64,000 nucleotides of DNA, taken from assembly GCF_019320115.1 (NCBI RefSeq), contig NC_089594.1, positions 22,358,409 to 22,422,408 on the forward strand, read 5' to 3'. A program made the translations under genes and the position numbers. This DNA is from Miscanthus floridulus (lineage: Eukaryota > Streptophyta > Magnoliopsida > Poales > Poaceae). Below are positions 49,810 through 60,209 of this stretch, in pieces; the stretch's first letter is position 1, and each line of letters opens with the position of its first letter. Below the pieces are notes generated by a model. That model was not told where the DNA came from, did not search any database, and saw only the letters and a list, made by a program, of their open reading frames with translations.

Positions 49810-50648
49810 CAACAGCTCTGCTCACGCACGACGCGGTCGCCGAGGCTGCCCGGTTCGCTGGACAGTGGGTGCCGTTCTGCCGGAAGCACGCGGTGGAGCC
49901 GAGGAACCCAAAGGCCTACTTCAGCCCCGGCGCCAGTAATGGCGGCGTCAAGGCGAGGAGGGGTGACTATAAGGGAAGGGCGTGGCCGGAGCTGGCAAGG
50001 GACCGGAGGCGCGTGCGCCGGGAGTACGAAGAACTGCGGCTGCGGATCGACGCTCTGCAAGCCGGAGACTTGCGGCGCCAGCAGCGGTCGACGACGTCGC
50101 TGGCCGGTGGAAGCTGCTGGCGGCGTGGCACCGCGGAAGATCATGCCGGAGCTGTTGAATTGGTCGATACTCCCGGCAGCACGCCACAACTTGGCGTCAG
50201 CACCACCGTCGGTGGTGTCAGCAATCTTCTGGACCTCAGCTCCGTCGACGTGCGGGTTCCAGCGCTCGTGTACATGTGCCGGGAGAAGCGGCGCGGCCGC
50301 GTGCACCACGGCAAGGCCGGCGCCATGAATGCGCTGCTCCGTGCCTCGGCCGTGCTCTCCAACGCGCCCTTCATCGTCAACCTTGACTGCGACCACTACG
50401 TGAACAACTCGCAGGCTCTCCGCGCCGGCGTCTGCCACATGCTCGACGGCGAAGGCAGCGACGTGGCGTTCGTCCAGTTCCCGCAGCGCTTCGACGGCGT
50501 CGACCCCGCGGACCGCTACGCGAACCACAACCGCGTCTTCTTCGACTGCACTGAACCTGGCCTCGACGGCCTTCAGGGACCCATCTACGTGGGCACCGGC
50601 TGCGTGTTTCGCCGTGCGGCGCTATACGGCGTCGACCCACCGCTCTAG
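49593..50648 (+). pseudogene. Chimeric ORF: Pack-MULE repeat fused to a CslF fragment
   Basis: The 351-residue frame starts at an ATG inside the left inverted repeat. From about residue 73 it becomes cellulose synthase-like [40 protein letters not shown], then [49 protein letters not shown] (with the DCD substrate-binding motif), [20 protein letters not shown] and [19 protein letters not shown]. It stops at TAG (50646-50648) where the family has Trp (PPRW). CslF enzymes make grass (1,3;1,4)-beta-glucan in the Golgi and plasma membrane. This piece lacks the RING-less N-terminus, the membrane helices and the later catalytic motifs, so it cannot be an active synthase. CslF-like sequence resumes after the stop to about 50825. 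Confidence 0.85.
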
Positions 50649-50835
50649 AGACCACACGGCGACGACACTGGCAAGGGCGTTGCCACTGGCACTGAGGCCG
50701 ACAAGTTGGGCGTGTCGACGCCGTTCCTTCGTTCGGTGCATGCCGTCCTAACGAACCAATCGGAGCAATGGGACACGGTCAGCATTTCATCACCGCCGTG
50801 CTCGTTCGACGGCTGCCATTGTCGTGTTTCTCCTC

Positions 50836-50842
50836 TATAAAA
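50836..50842 (+). promoter_or_regulatory. TATA box of the captured LBD gene
   Basis: CTCTATAAAACCC lies about 165 bp before the ATG at 51001, followed by a leader without ORFs. The capture therefore seems to include the native core promoter and 5' UTR. Confidence 0.6.
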
Positions 50843-51000
50843 CCCGAGCTCGAGCTTAGCCTCCCCCTCGTGCGGCTCGCAACTTGCAGGAGCTAGCTAG
50901 CTGGAGCTTCGTTCTGCAAAGTAGTTGTGGGTAGGAGGAGAGACGTAAGGGAGCGAGCGACCACAGCATCAGGCGTTGACGCCCGGAGACGACGGCGGCC

Positions 51001-51907
51001 ATGGCTTCCTCGGGCACCAGCGGCGGCGGCGGTTCCCCGGGGTCGCCGTGTGGGGCGTGCAAGTTCCTGCGGCGCAAGTGCGCGGCGGAGTGCGTGTTCG
51101 CTCCCCACTTCTGCGCCGAGGACGGGGCGTCGGAGTTCGCGGCCATCCACAAGGTGGTCGGCGCCAGCAACGCGGCCAAGCTGCTGCAGCAGGTGGCCCC
51201 CGCCGACCGGAGCGAGGCGGCGGCCACCGTCACCTACGAAGCGCAGGCCAGGCTGCGCGACCCCGTCTATGGCTGCGTCGCCCACATCTTCGCGCTGCAG
51301 CAGCAGGTACATGCATGCATGCCCTGTCTGATCCTGCGTGTGCATGAGATTACCACCAGTACTAGGCTACTAGCTAGCTTATGTCTCTCCGGCCGCGTGA
51401 CACCGATGATGTATTATATATGTGCAGGTGGCGAGCTTGCAGATACAGGTGCTGCAGGCGAAGGCGCAGGTGGTGCAGACGATGGCGGCGGCCGCCGGGC
51501 AGCAGGGGACGACGGGCAGCAGCCCTCTCCTGCAGCGGTGGCCGCTGGAGCCCGAATCGCTGTCGACGCAGAGCTCCGGGTGCTACAGCGACATGTGCTG
51601 CTGTACCAGGGCGTCCGCGACCTCCGGGACGGCGTCGTGTCCACGGAGGCGTGGCTCGCCGGGGTGCGCTGGGACGGCCTGCGCGCGTTCCTGGACGCCC
51701 AGCGCGCCGTGTGGCGGACGGAAGACGGCGAGCTCGCGGGGTACGTGCAGCGGTCGGGCGCGCTGGCGCACGTCGTGGTGTATGGCGCCGGCCACTTGGT
51801 GCCGGCGGACAACGACCGCGCGGTGCAGGAGATGGCCTGTGGCAAGAGGCGGAACCTGGGCATGGCGAGGCGCGCACGCACCAGGGAATGGGCGCAGCTC
51901 GGCCTGA
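51001..51907 (+). CDS. LOB-domain (LBD) protein captured in the Pack-MULE
   Basis: Exon 1 is 51001-51306 and exon 2 51428-51907, with a GT-AG intron of 121 bp that splits after QQQ in phase 0, giving about 261 residues. The LOB zinc motif is C17-x2-C20-x6-C27-x3-C31 ([15 protein letters not shown]). The GAS block ([18 protein letters not shown]), RDPVYGC and the zipper-like tail ([19 protein letters not shown]) define a class I LBD, closest in my recall to the LBD16/LBD29 group of lateral and crown root regulators. From about 51590 the spliced frame leaves LBD sequence and runs out of frame through the carboxypeptidase piece. LBDs act as nuclear DNA-binding factors. The domain is complete, so a transcribed product could bind DNA or dimerise. 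Confidence 0.8.
51575..51835 (+). pseudogene. Serine carboxypeptidase-like 3' fragment
   Basis: In the frame of 51001 without splicing, the sequence reads [20 protein letters not shown], then [39 protein letters not shown] and GAGHLVPAD. The last holds the catalytic His of serine carboxypeptidases (family S10). The piece is the C-terminal end of an SCPL50/51-type protein. The catalytic Ser region is absent. It is joined directly to the end of the LBD fragment. Confidence 0.85.
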
Positions 51908-52166
51908 GGCGGACCAAAGCGCTCTGGCCTCGTGCGCTCGCGGCATTGGCGGCGGTGCTGTGGGGCGCGGAAGCCGGCGAGGGCTGCCTGCGCGGCACCG
52001 GGAGGCCACGGGGCGCCCCCGAGGGGGGGGGGGGGAGGGGGGTTGCAAGGCGGGCTCGAGGAAAGGCCGGGCTGCGGCAGCTCTCGCGCATGGCCATGGC
52101 GTCCGTGTTCCGCGGTCTGAGGCACGGCTTTGGAGGGAGAGATCATGGGCGAGGACGGGAAAGCAA

Positions 52167-52573
52167 AAGGCGTCTTGTTTCCCGCTGGTCGGGGCAGGCG
52201 CGAGCAGGACACGGCAGCAGGGCAGCGAACAGCGGACGCGGGCGGCAGCGTGGGCGCAGCACAGCCGCAGCGGCAAGGACACGAGCGGGCAGACGCAAGC
52301 AGCACGGGCGCCCTGGCGCGGAGGAACAATGCGGGGCAGGCGCCGCCGGCTCTTGCGACCCCGACGACCGTGCGTGTTTGACGAAACGAACGGTCAACAG
52401 TTGCGTCTGAACGACGAGTCAGCAGGCCACGTCAGCACGAGAAGCCTACGTGGAGGGATAGGGATCTAAGTGATACAACATTAAAGTTTATGGACCCAAA
52501 AAATCACTTTAAAAGTTGATAGACCTAACTGAAACATCTCCGTAAGTTAATGGATCTCCGGTGCATTTAACTC
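52167..52573. repeat. Right terminal inverted repeat of the Pack-MULE
   Basis: Inverted copy of 49417-49809 with scattered substitutions and an extra stretch of about 15 bp (GGACACGGCAGCAGG region, 52195-52212). Confidence 0.9.
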
Positions 52574-52582
52574 TAAAAAAAA

Positions 52583-53350
52583 TATACTCCAGCAGGCCAT
52601 CTAAATTTATTGGGCAATGAATTTCTCCTCGCACTACCTACGTCTGTTCCACCAACAAATCTGCCACCCTGTTTTCCTCCCACCCGCCTCTCTCCCCCTC
52701 CCCTTCGTCGAGCGCTGTCTTTCCGGCGGCGTCGCCCCGAGCAGGAGCCTCGCCGGCCCCTTCCGCCGCAGCCGTCGTGGTCCACGAGTCCGGCGAGGCC
52801 GGATCCGGTCGCCACCGTCTCTCTCCGGCGCGGCCTTGCACCGGCGCTGCGGCCTGGTCCGGAGCGGCGGCCCCTGCCTCCGGTGTTGCTACCCTGCCCC
52901 CGGCGCGCGGCCCCCTGCCTCCGGCACGCGGCCTGGTCCCGGCGCGGCGGCTGCTGCCTCCGGCTCGCGGCCAGTCCCGGCGCGGTGGCCCCTGCCTCCA
53001 GCGCTGCGGCCCTGCTCCCGGCGCGCGGCCTGCCCGGCGCTCAGCCTCCTCCCAGACGCGCGGTGTGCTCCAGCGAGAAGAACATCGAAGATGACACGTG
53101 GGACCTACGTGTCATTCTGTACTGGATTAGATTGGGTAGCCTGATTTAGGTTGTACCGCTAGAGTTGGAAGCAAAATATGTGGGCATTATGAAAATGGGT
53201 GGCTACAGAAAGTAGGTTTTAGCACTGCCGAAGATACTCTTAAGGCCAGATATCTTCAAACAAGCTATCTCACAGCAATAACTGCGCTACAAGGATTCCA
53301 AAGCTAAGGAATTGGAAAGAAGGCATATGAGCACATCTCCTTTAATCAAG
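52583..53350. repeat. GC-rich low-complexity tract
   Basis: From about 52830 to 53050 variants of CCCCTGCCTCCGGCGCGCGG are repeated irregularly, which gives Pro/Ala/Arg-rich ORFs in all frames. No homologous protein or start context is evident. Confidence 0.5.
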
Positions 53351-56300
53351 ACCAACTATGTGATAACCAAGGAACCAAGACCAACTATGAGATAACCAAG
53401 GAAGTCTGCAATTCTGCACTTCCATGCGATAAAATTGAGCATGGGAATTTGTACTTCTTCCCAGTGATATAGCCGGAGTAAGTGTGAGTTCTTCAATCTG
53501 CGGTGGTACCTCGCATTTTGATTTGGAGCATTCAAAAGTTCAAGTGTCTTCACGTTACTGCCCAAGTTCTTCCAAAGTTTGAGTGGTCCCCTTTGGAATG
53601 CAGACACTCTTTTATTTTCTGCTCTTTTCTGCAAAAATAAACTGATTTTGTAAGGTTTCCATATGATTTCGTTGAAATTCCTCCGTTCTAAAAGAGCCCT
53701 AAACCTAAATTGGAAAAAGGATTTGCTCAATAACACATCCTCTTCTTTGAACTAACGTATGCAGTATGCTGTGCGTTGCCATGCTCTCCTGCAAACATTA
53801 CGACCAACGAGTACGAGCATTACAAGCTTCTCATCCAACCAAATCCGTCCCTTGAAAGTTTGATATCTACAAACTGTGCATGAGTTTGCAAGGAAGTCAC
53901 ATGATATGTAAAAATGAACAATATCTTCCTACTATAGGAAATATTCCTGCAGCAACACAAGATGGCAGGACGTTTCTAACACCTCAGCAGAGGACCACAA
54001 TCAAGTCTATAGCATGATAGCAACAACTCCGGCAAACAGAAAGATTCCATGACAGGCACACAAATCACAGATCTCACATGAAAGTCTGGGCCAACAAAGA
54101 GTGCAGCATTAAGGAATTCCCAGGTGGGCCTCCATTCTTCGCTTCCAAAAGCATTCATTCCGAAATTGATACGAGTGTACAACAAAAGCTCAGTAAATGG
54201 AGCTTCACTACAAATACAAAATACATGGGAAAAAAAAACTTGAAAGCTGAGCAGTTGTGTGCACAACATGAGCCATACACGGCTCAGAATTGCAAGTTTG
54301 CAACCACCAAGGTACGGGCGTGTATGGTCATGAAGCAGCATATCTCATGCAGATATTCCCACACATGAAGATGAGATCATCACATATTGAAACAAAGAAA
54401 AAACAACTCTGAAATACACTAGGAAGTTGGAGATCTATGAGATTGCATGAGCAAACCATTTCATTGGGCCTGGGCCATGGTCCCCCCAAAGTTCCATCAC
54501 TATACAACATACAGAGCCTTTTAAATTCTGATGATAACAGGATGAAAGCATCCAAGGCTATTATTCTGTACCAAAGAGATGAGCTGGACCAATTCAAATA
54601 AAAACTATGAGCTGGACACCCCATATGCTCATCAAATAATTTGAGGTCGTCGTCCCAGTACAGAATGGAAGATACATTGCATATTCAGAACAGTTGGGTT
54701 CATAATGTAAAGCCAACAGGGCAAATAAATTGATAAGCATAGTTGCTTGACGGGCTCGAATAAAGGGAGATTAGCAGTGGACCAAATCCTGCAAAGGTAT
54801 TATGAATGGTTAAGCATAAAGGCAGTGTCACTTTCAGGTCGGCGTCAATTCCATGAACCACCAAAGCATGAGCCTAACATTGCAGTAAAATAATGCATCT
54901 AAATGGTGAGTCGCTTTCTGCAATACTGTTCTCGTGATCATGATATCCGAGAACTGAAATGATATCCGAGAACTGAAATGCCCAGTCAAGTATATTCATA
55001 AAAGAACATGCAATTGAACCCACTCCAGATAGATTATATATTTGGCAATGCACCCATGAAGGCGGCAAGTGCAAAACAGCCTGACAACCAAGTATAGATG
55101 TTGATTTTAATCTTCAATACTGTTGTTGATTGTTTATGCTTATTTCTGTATTCACTAAAGATGGCCATTTTATTTCACAGAATTTCAATAGCGTGACTTT
55201 GTCATTGTGCTGGAATAGTCTTCTGCTACAGCATGACTTTGTCATTGTGTTGGAATAATTGTCTGCTACAGTGTTACCCAATAACATAAGATATTATTCA
55301 GGAGCCTCAGCACAAGTGAATCATGCAACACTCAATAATTTGTTGGTGGCAACATGTCATTTTCAGAAATCTAACAAACTCTATTGTACTCACTAGTAAG
55401 AATTCTTAAGTCTTAACACAAGCAACTTTTTGTTAATGTACTATCATCATTAAGTGGCATATAAGGTTTTGAAATGTACCAAGCAAACAACTTTATCACA
55501 CAGGACACCACAACAGCAAATGCATGTTAGCTGTATCTTGATTGAGATAATCCAAGGACTTTGCACACTTTGAATCTCTGAACAATCCATCACTGCGTTT
55601 AAATTATGGGACCATTTCATAAGTAGCACCACAGTTGCTGAGTTGCACAATGGTGGTCCTTGTACCTGAATATACCTGAATAAAGGCATTATAGGGCAAT
55701 GGATGCTGGGGATAAAATTAGGGTATGAACCCTTCTCAATCAACAAACGTTCTTTCACTATCAACTTAATCTTTTTGACCTTGCACCAACTATTGCTGAG
55801 GACTACCAATTATTCTTATTTTATGAAATTTTAAGATAAGGATTTTTCTAAAAGAGCTAAATATATCTCCATCAATTCATCACATTTCACCTTACTTGAC
55901 CAATGCTTAACAAATGAAGTCTAAAACAAAGCTAGCAGCCAAATTCACATTCATTTTCAGCTTTTAGTGTGACTACGTTCAACATGAATAAAACTGAATG
56001 GAACTAGCTGACATACTACTTAGCACCGCATGGCCAATTTTGATATGCTCTAAAACAGGGGAAGGAAAAAGTTTGCACCTCAAGGTACAAATTACCATTA
56101 TTCAGTTGAATTTTCAACATCAAAAGCTAGGAATGGAAACAGGTTATAGAAACAGACCTACTTTAATTACAAGGTTATTATCAGAATAAGGGAACTAAAC
56201 AAAATCCCGTATTGATTAACGAAGCAAATAATGGTGTTATTCCAAATTCAACAATTTCAGATATTAATGGTCAGTTAAGAAATACAGATATTAAGCTACT

Positions 56301-56660
56301 AGCGTTTTTGGCATCCATTCAGACATAATTAGCAAGTAACAAGACACGACGAGCATAGAACTGGGCAACATTTATGAGAAACCGCCTCTCTTAGCCCATG
56401 TAATCACTAATTTCTTGTAACACACAGCATACGGATTGGAACAAATATAAGGGCCAAAATTTCCATATATATGTGATGGATCAACACGGTAATCATGTCC
56501 TCGTTCGTTCACCTCAACTAACCTCATGTTTTCCAACCCCTCTCTCGTCAGGGGAAGGAAGGAAACAAAGTAGCCGGACCACAAACACATCGGGAAACAA
56601 AATCGCGAAGGAAAAAAAATGGGCAAAACTTTATCACGAAAGCGCCGTGACGACTCGCCT
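53351..56660. other. Intergenic DNA without a recognised gene
   Basis: AT-rich single-copy-looking sequence. ORFs (for example 53356-53736, 53976-54341, 55450-55809) have no domain motifs or splice support. A 23-bp direct duplication (GATATCCGAGAACTGAAATG) lies at 54943-54981. Confidence 0.5.
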
Positions 56661-56665
56661 CCGCC

Positions 56666-57145
56666 TCAGTCGAGGAAGCCAGTGCGGCGAAGGACGGCGT
56701 TGCGGACGCGGCGGAGGTCGCGGCCCTTGAGCGTCCTCCCGGCGCCCTCCAGCACCGAGCTGTGCGCGGCCGCGCGACGCGCGACGATCTCGTGCGGGGG
56801 CACCACGGCCTCCCCGGAGTCCTCCGCGCTGCCGCCGGCGTGGGCCCACCTCCCCCTCCGCGCGGGCTCCGACGGTATCCGCACCGGTGCCGACCTCGCC
56901 ATCGCGGCCGCCGCCGCGGCGGATCGGGTGGGGCCCCCGAACCCGACCCCGCCCCCGCCACCGGCCGCGGCTCGTTTCTTCTTCTTGCCCTCGTCCTCCG
57001 GGAGCACGGCGAGGAGGCCTAGCCCTACCTCGGACGGGGTGGCCGGCCAGAGCACGTCGAGCTCGAGGAGGTCGCCGTCGGCGCCCGTCGCGGCGTGGGT
57101 CGGGACCGGGAGGGGTCGGCGGGACGACAGCAGGAGGCGGTCCAT
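56666..57145 (-). CDS. S40-like senescence regulator (DUF584)
   Basis: Single-exon gene of 159 residues. The start at 57145 (MDRLLLSSRRPLPVPTHA) is chosen as the first Met of the conserved region. An acidic LLELDVLWP near residue 30 matches the N-terminal S40 signature. The C-terminal half carries APVRIPSEPARRGRWAHAGG and the DUF584 core VVPPHEIVARR, SSVLEGAGRTLKGRDL, RRVRNAVLRRTGFLD. S40 proteins are small nuclear proteins of plants linked to leaf senescence and stress responses; the mechanism is unknown. Very high GC content is normal for intronless grass genes. The Lys-run (KKKKR) in the middle may act as a nuclear signal. The gene appears intact. Confidence 0.88.
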   Translation of the reverse strand: MDRLLLSSRRPLPVPTHAATGADGDLLELDVLWPATPSEVGLGLLAVLPEDEGKKKKRAAAGGGGGVGFGGPTRSAAAAAAMARSAPVRIPSEPARRGRWAHAGGSAEDSGEAVVPPHEIVARRAAAHSSVLEGAGRTLKGRDLRRVRNAVLRRTGFLD

Positions 57146-57815
57146 CGCGTCTGCTCCTGCTCCGGGGATCACCAGTACGGCGGATCTCCGGCGACGCGGC
57201 GGCGCTCCGGCATGGGAGGTGGAGGCGGGCTGGGCGTGCGCGAACGAGGGACACGCGACACCGGCCAGGAGGGGAGGCAGGCGCCGTGGCGGACCGGGTG
57301 CTTTGGGCTTATAGCGAGGGCAAGTTGTTTTCCGCTGTTTTGCACCTTGGCCCTTTAGCTTCTGCGGAATCAAATTCTCATACCGCTGCTGCTTTTGCCT
57401 TTTTGACCAAAACTGTATTGTGGACTGTGGTGGTGAATGGCCTGAAAACGGTTTGGCCCACAGGGTTGTCGGCAAGAGAGGCCCATTTAAAGATTTACGC
57501 TACGGGACTGCCCAGTGCCCAGCGAGATTTTAAATCCACGGCTAGCCTCCGCGATCTCCGGTTATGGTTGTTTAAGAAGAATTTAGCTAATTTTTTTTAT
57601 GTATAAGTTAGCTCTTAGTTGTCGCTATAATTCGCTATATCCAGCTATAACCTGTTTTCGGACATAAAAAGCTAAATGGTTTAGCCGGCTATTTAAAACC
57701 TTTGTGCCCAGTCAAACAACGGATCGAAGGAAAGTAGTAGGAGCCCTAACGAATTCAACGAGTCGAGCGGAGCGAAAACAGGAAGAAATCAGTTTAAATA
57801 TGATGATATACTAGC
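57146..57815. other. Divergent intergenic region between S40 and the F-box pseudogene
   Basis: It holds the upstream DNA of both genes. ORFs that extend from S40 into this area have no conserved content. No specific promoter element can be assigned with confidence. Confidence 0.4.
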
Positions 57816-59270
57816 ATGCTAGTTTGTTTCATTTATCCTAGGGGTAATCGCGTCGTGGTGGGCATCTGCTTCAGCAGCAGACGACGCGCCACGTCGCCGC
57901 CGACGCCGTCATGGTCGTCGGACCTCCCACCAGAGCTGGCCGGCGTCGTGCTCCGATGGCTGCCGTCGCACGCCGACCGCGTCCGCTTCGCCGCCGTCTG
58001 CCGGCACTGGCGCGTCGCAGCGCAGCAGCAGCGCCCGCTGCTCCCGCCGCCGCTGCCGTGGATCAGCTTCAACGACGACCGCTTCCAGAGCCTCTGCGAC
58101 GGTGAGCAGCACGCCCTCAGGCGGTGGGGCCCCGGCTACGCGCTCCGCTGCTACAGCACCTTCGGCGGGTGGATCCTACTCGAGATGGACGACCCGGCGC
58201 GCTCGTGCTTCCTACGGAACCCATTCTTCGGCAAGTCCATGAAGCTGCCGTCCCTGCCGTTCCCGCAGGAGGATCAACGGTGCGACGACCCATACGCCCA
58301 GTACAGGAACCGCTCCGCGTTCCGCAAAGTCGTTTCTGCGGGCACGGGCAGCGGGCTTATTGTCGCCGCGCTGTTTAAGCCCAGCATGCGAGAGAACCCC
58401 AAGACCATCGGGATCTGCCTGCAGTTGATCGGCGCGTCGTGGGCGCTGCACACTCGCCGCGACGACAGGTCCGACTGCGGCACGTGGTACGAGGACGTCT
58501 CCTTCTTCCGCGGGAAGCTCGCGTTTGACCTCGCCACCGACGACGACTACAACGCCGGCGGGAGCAGCAGGCCAAGAATAAAGGTGGCCCGCGAGAGGTG
58601 CTTGATCCAGCAGGCGCCGCAGAACGAGGAGCCGCAGCAGTCCCTCGCGGCGGCGGCTCAGGGGAACAGAGGCGCACGACGCGGCGGTACCTCTATAAGC
58701 TGCTGATGCTCGTGGCATCGTGCAGGAAGACAATGCCGTCTTCGTGAATCGTGAGACCGGTATGGCCGGTGAACGATGAGCCGGTGATGGCGTTCATCGT
58801 GTTCCAGGCGGAGCACTCAACAACGACGACGGCGACACGTGTGCGTGGTCGGAGGTGACGTCGACCGGCGCGTTGGAGGACCAGGCGTTGTTCATGACCC
58901 GGAGCTGCTCCGTGGCCCTCCGCGCGTCGGGTTACAGGTACGCCGGCGCGGACGTGTGCGTGGGGGCCGCGTGTTCTACCCGGAGGACGGAGGCTCCGCC
59001 GGCAACGTCAGCTACCTGATGTGCATGGGGTTTGGGCGGAAGTGGAGCCTTCGCGTCTGCGGCGTGTACGACCTGCGGCTGCGGGACCGGACGACGACGG
59101 CCGGCCGGGTCTGGCTCTGGGACGGCGGGCGGAGGTTGTGGGCGGAGGAAAGAGGCGGCGGCGATGGTGAACGGATGGAGTTCGTGCCGTTTGAGGTGGC
59201 TGTATTTAGGTCGAGGGCCACGTGGTTCTTGCCCATGGAACCTTTTGCATTGGCTAGTTGCTCGATGGTT
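57816..59270 (+). pseudogene. F-box/DUF295 protein gene with frameshifts
   Basis: The first frame (57816-58706) has an F-box at residues 35-67 (LPPELAGVVLRWLPSHADRV, then CRHWR) and DUF295-type repeats (NPFFGKSMKLPSLPF, GICLQLIGASWALH, YEDVSFFRGKLAF). Coding similarity then hops frames: YKLLMLVAS near 58690, FVNRETGMAGE near 58740, WSEVTSTGALEDQALFMTRS (58839-58900), and VFYPEDGGSAGNVSYLMCMG from 58970 to about 59270. At least three indels are needed to join them. F-box proteins are substrate adaptors of SCF ubiquitin ligases, and DUF295 members form a large, fast-evolving grass family. This copy is probably dead unless the indels are assembly errors. Confidence 0.8.
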
Positions 59271-59284
59271 GGAAAAAAAAGGTA

Positions 59285-59543
59285 CTCCCTCCATCCCAAA
59301 TTGTAAGTCATTCCAAAAATCTTGGAGAGTCAAAGTTTTTCAAGTTTGACCAAATTTATATAACAAAATAATAATATTTATCATACCAAGTAAGTATCAT
59401 TAGATTCTTTATTAGTTATATTTTCATATTATACCTATTTGATGTCATCAATCTTTGTGTTTCTCTCTATAATTTTAGTCAAACTTAAAAAAGTTTGACT
59501 TTCCAAGATTTTTGGAATGACTTACAATTTGGGATGGAGGGAG
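59285..59543. mobile_element. Stowaway MITE (Tc1/mariner)
   Basis: CTCCCTCCATCCCAAATTGT at the left is repeated inverted at the right (TTTGGGATGGAGGGAG), with TA on both sides (59283-59284 and 59544-59545). The inverted repeats extend to about 45 bp (through CCAAAAATCTTGG). It sits just 3' of the F-box pseudogene. Confidence 0.92.
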
Positions 59544-59849
59544 TACGTATCTATCATACTTTGGCCAGAAACTGTTTATTTATATGTGCACACCTCCTAG
59601 AATCTCAGGTGACTGAAATCGCCAATCCATAGGTTTTCTTCTCCGGTTTGAGGCCGACTCGATCGGGCTGGCGAGGCAGGCGCAGGTGTGCCTGGCGAGG
59701 GGAGACCGTGGCATGCGCAGCCGAATTGTGTGGACAAACTATTTTATATATCTTGGCTATCGGGCTTAAACAGGGGTCACACGAGGATTCATCACTTAAG
59801 TAATTGTATCGTGTTTACTAACTCGCCAATGTGCCAGCGTGGGCAGGGT

Positions 59850-60130
59850 AAAGGTGAATAGAACACTTTTTTTTTGAATCAAGGTGAATAGAACACTTAA
59901 GTAAATGTATCATGTTCACTACGCCAACGTGGAAAAAAGGGTAAAGGTGATTGTAAAAAAGAAAGAAATCGTGGAAGGAAGAGGCAACGTGAAGGTGAAT
60001 GGAAAAAAAAGGATAAAGGTGATTTAAAAAGAAAAGAAATCGTGGAAGGAAGAGAGGGCAACGTGAAGGTGAATGGAAAAAATGGGGTAAAGGTTGAATG
60101 GAAAAAAAAATCGTGGAAGGAAGAGGCAAA
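59850..60130. repeat. Imperfect tandem repeats beside the tRNA gene
   Basis: A unit of about 50-60 bp with GTAAAGGTGA..GGAAAAAA and AAATCGTGGAAGGAAGAG occurs at least three times (59938-60125). An earlier pair of AAGGTGAATAGAACACTT occurs at 59850-59898. Confidence 0.65.
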
Positions 60131-60136
60131 AATATT

Positions 60137-60209
60137 TCCATTGCCGGGATTTGAACCCGGGTCGCCTGGGTGAAAGCCAAGTATCCTAACCGGACTAGAC
60201 GACAATGGA
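60137..60209 (-). tRNA. tRNA-Glu (anticodon UUC)
   Basis: The minus strand folds into a complete 73-nt cloverleaf: a seven-pair acceptor stem (TCCATTG with CAATGGA), D-arm with TAGTCCGGTTAGGA (A box), anticodon stem CTTGG/CCAGG around CTTTCAC with anticodon TTC, and T-arm GGGTTCAAATCC (B box). There is no intron. A T-run (TTTTT on the minus strand, about 60128-60132) follows within ten bases and can stop RNA polymerase III. CCA is not encoded, as normal for nuclear tRNA genes. Confidence 0.93.

Larger units (their letters stand above)
49417..52573 (+). mobile_element. Pack-MULE carrying CslF, LBD and carboxypeptidase fragments
   Basis: Inverted repeats of about 393 bp (49417-49809) and 407 bp (52167-52573) start GAGTTAAATGCACC at each outer end. 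The 9-bp target duplication TAAAAAAAA is exact (49408-49416 and 52574-52582), as expected for Mutator-like elements. There is no transposase. The interior holds, all on the plus strand, a piece of a CslF gene, a LOB-domain gene with promoter and intron, and the 3' part of a serine carboxypeptidase gene. This fits a Pack-MULE that assembled three unrelated gene pieces. The inverted repeats differ by point changes and one indel of about 15 bp, so it is not brand new. Confidence 0.92.

Noticed and set aside
52610..53149. 179-codon Pro/Arg-rich ORF resembling an extensin-like protein
   Set aside because: It arises from GC-rich irregular repeats, is open in several frames at once, and has no signal peptide or SPPPP-type motif.
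53356..53736. 126-codon minus-strand ORF with leucine-rich look (LWKNLGSNVKTLELL)
   Set aside because: Considered as an NBS-LRR fragment, but the spacing does not follow an LRR repeat and no neighbouring NB-ARC motif is present.
53976..54341. 121-codon minus-strand ORF
   Set aside because: No domain, no splice support, and surrounding DNA is AT-rich; likely chance.
59850..60130. Short repeats as a CRISPR-like array
   Set aside because: The genome is a plant; units are imperfect, contiguous and lack unique spacers.
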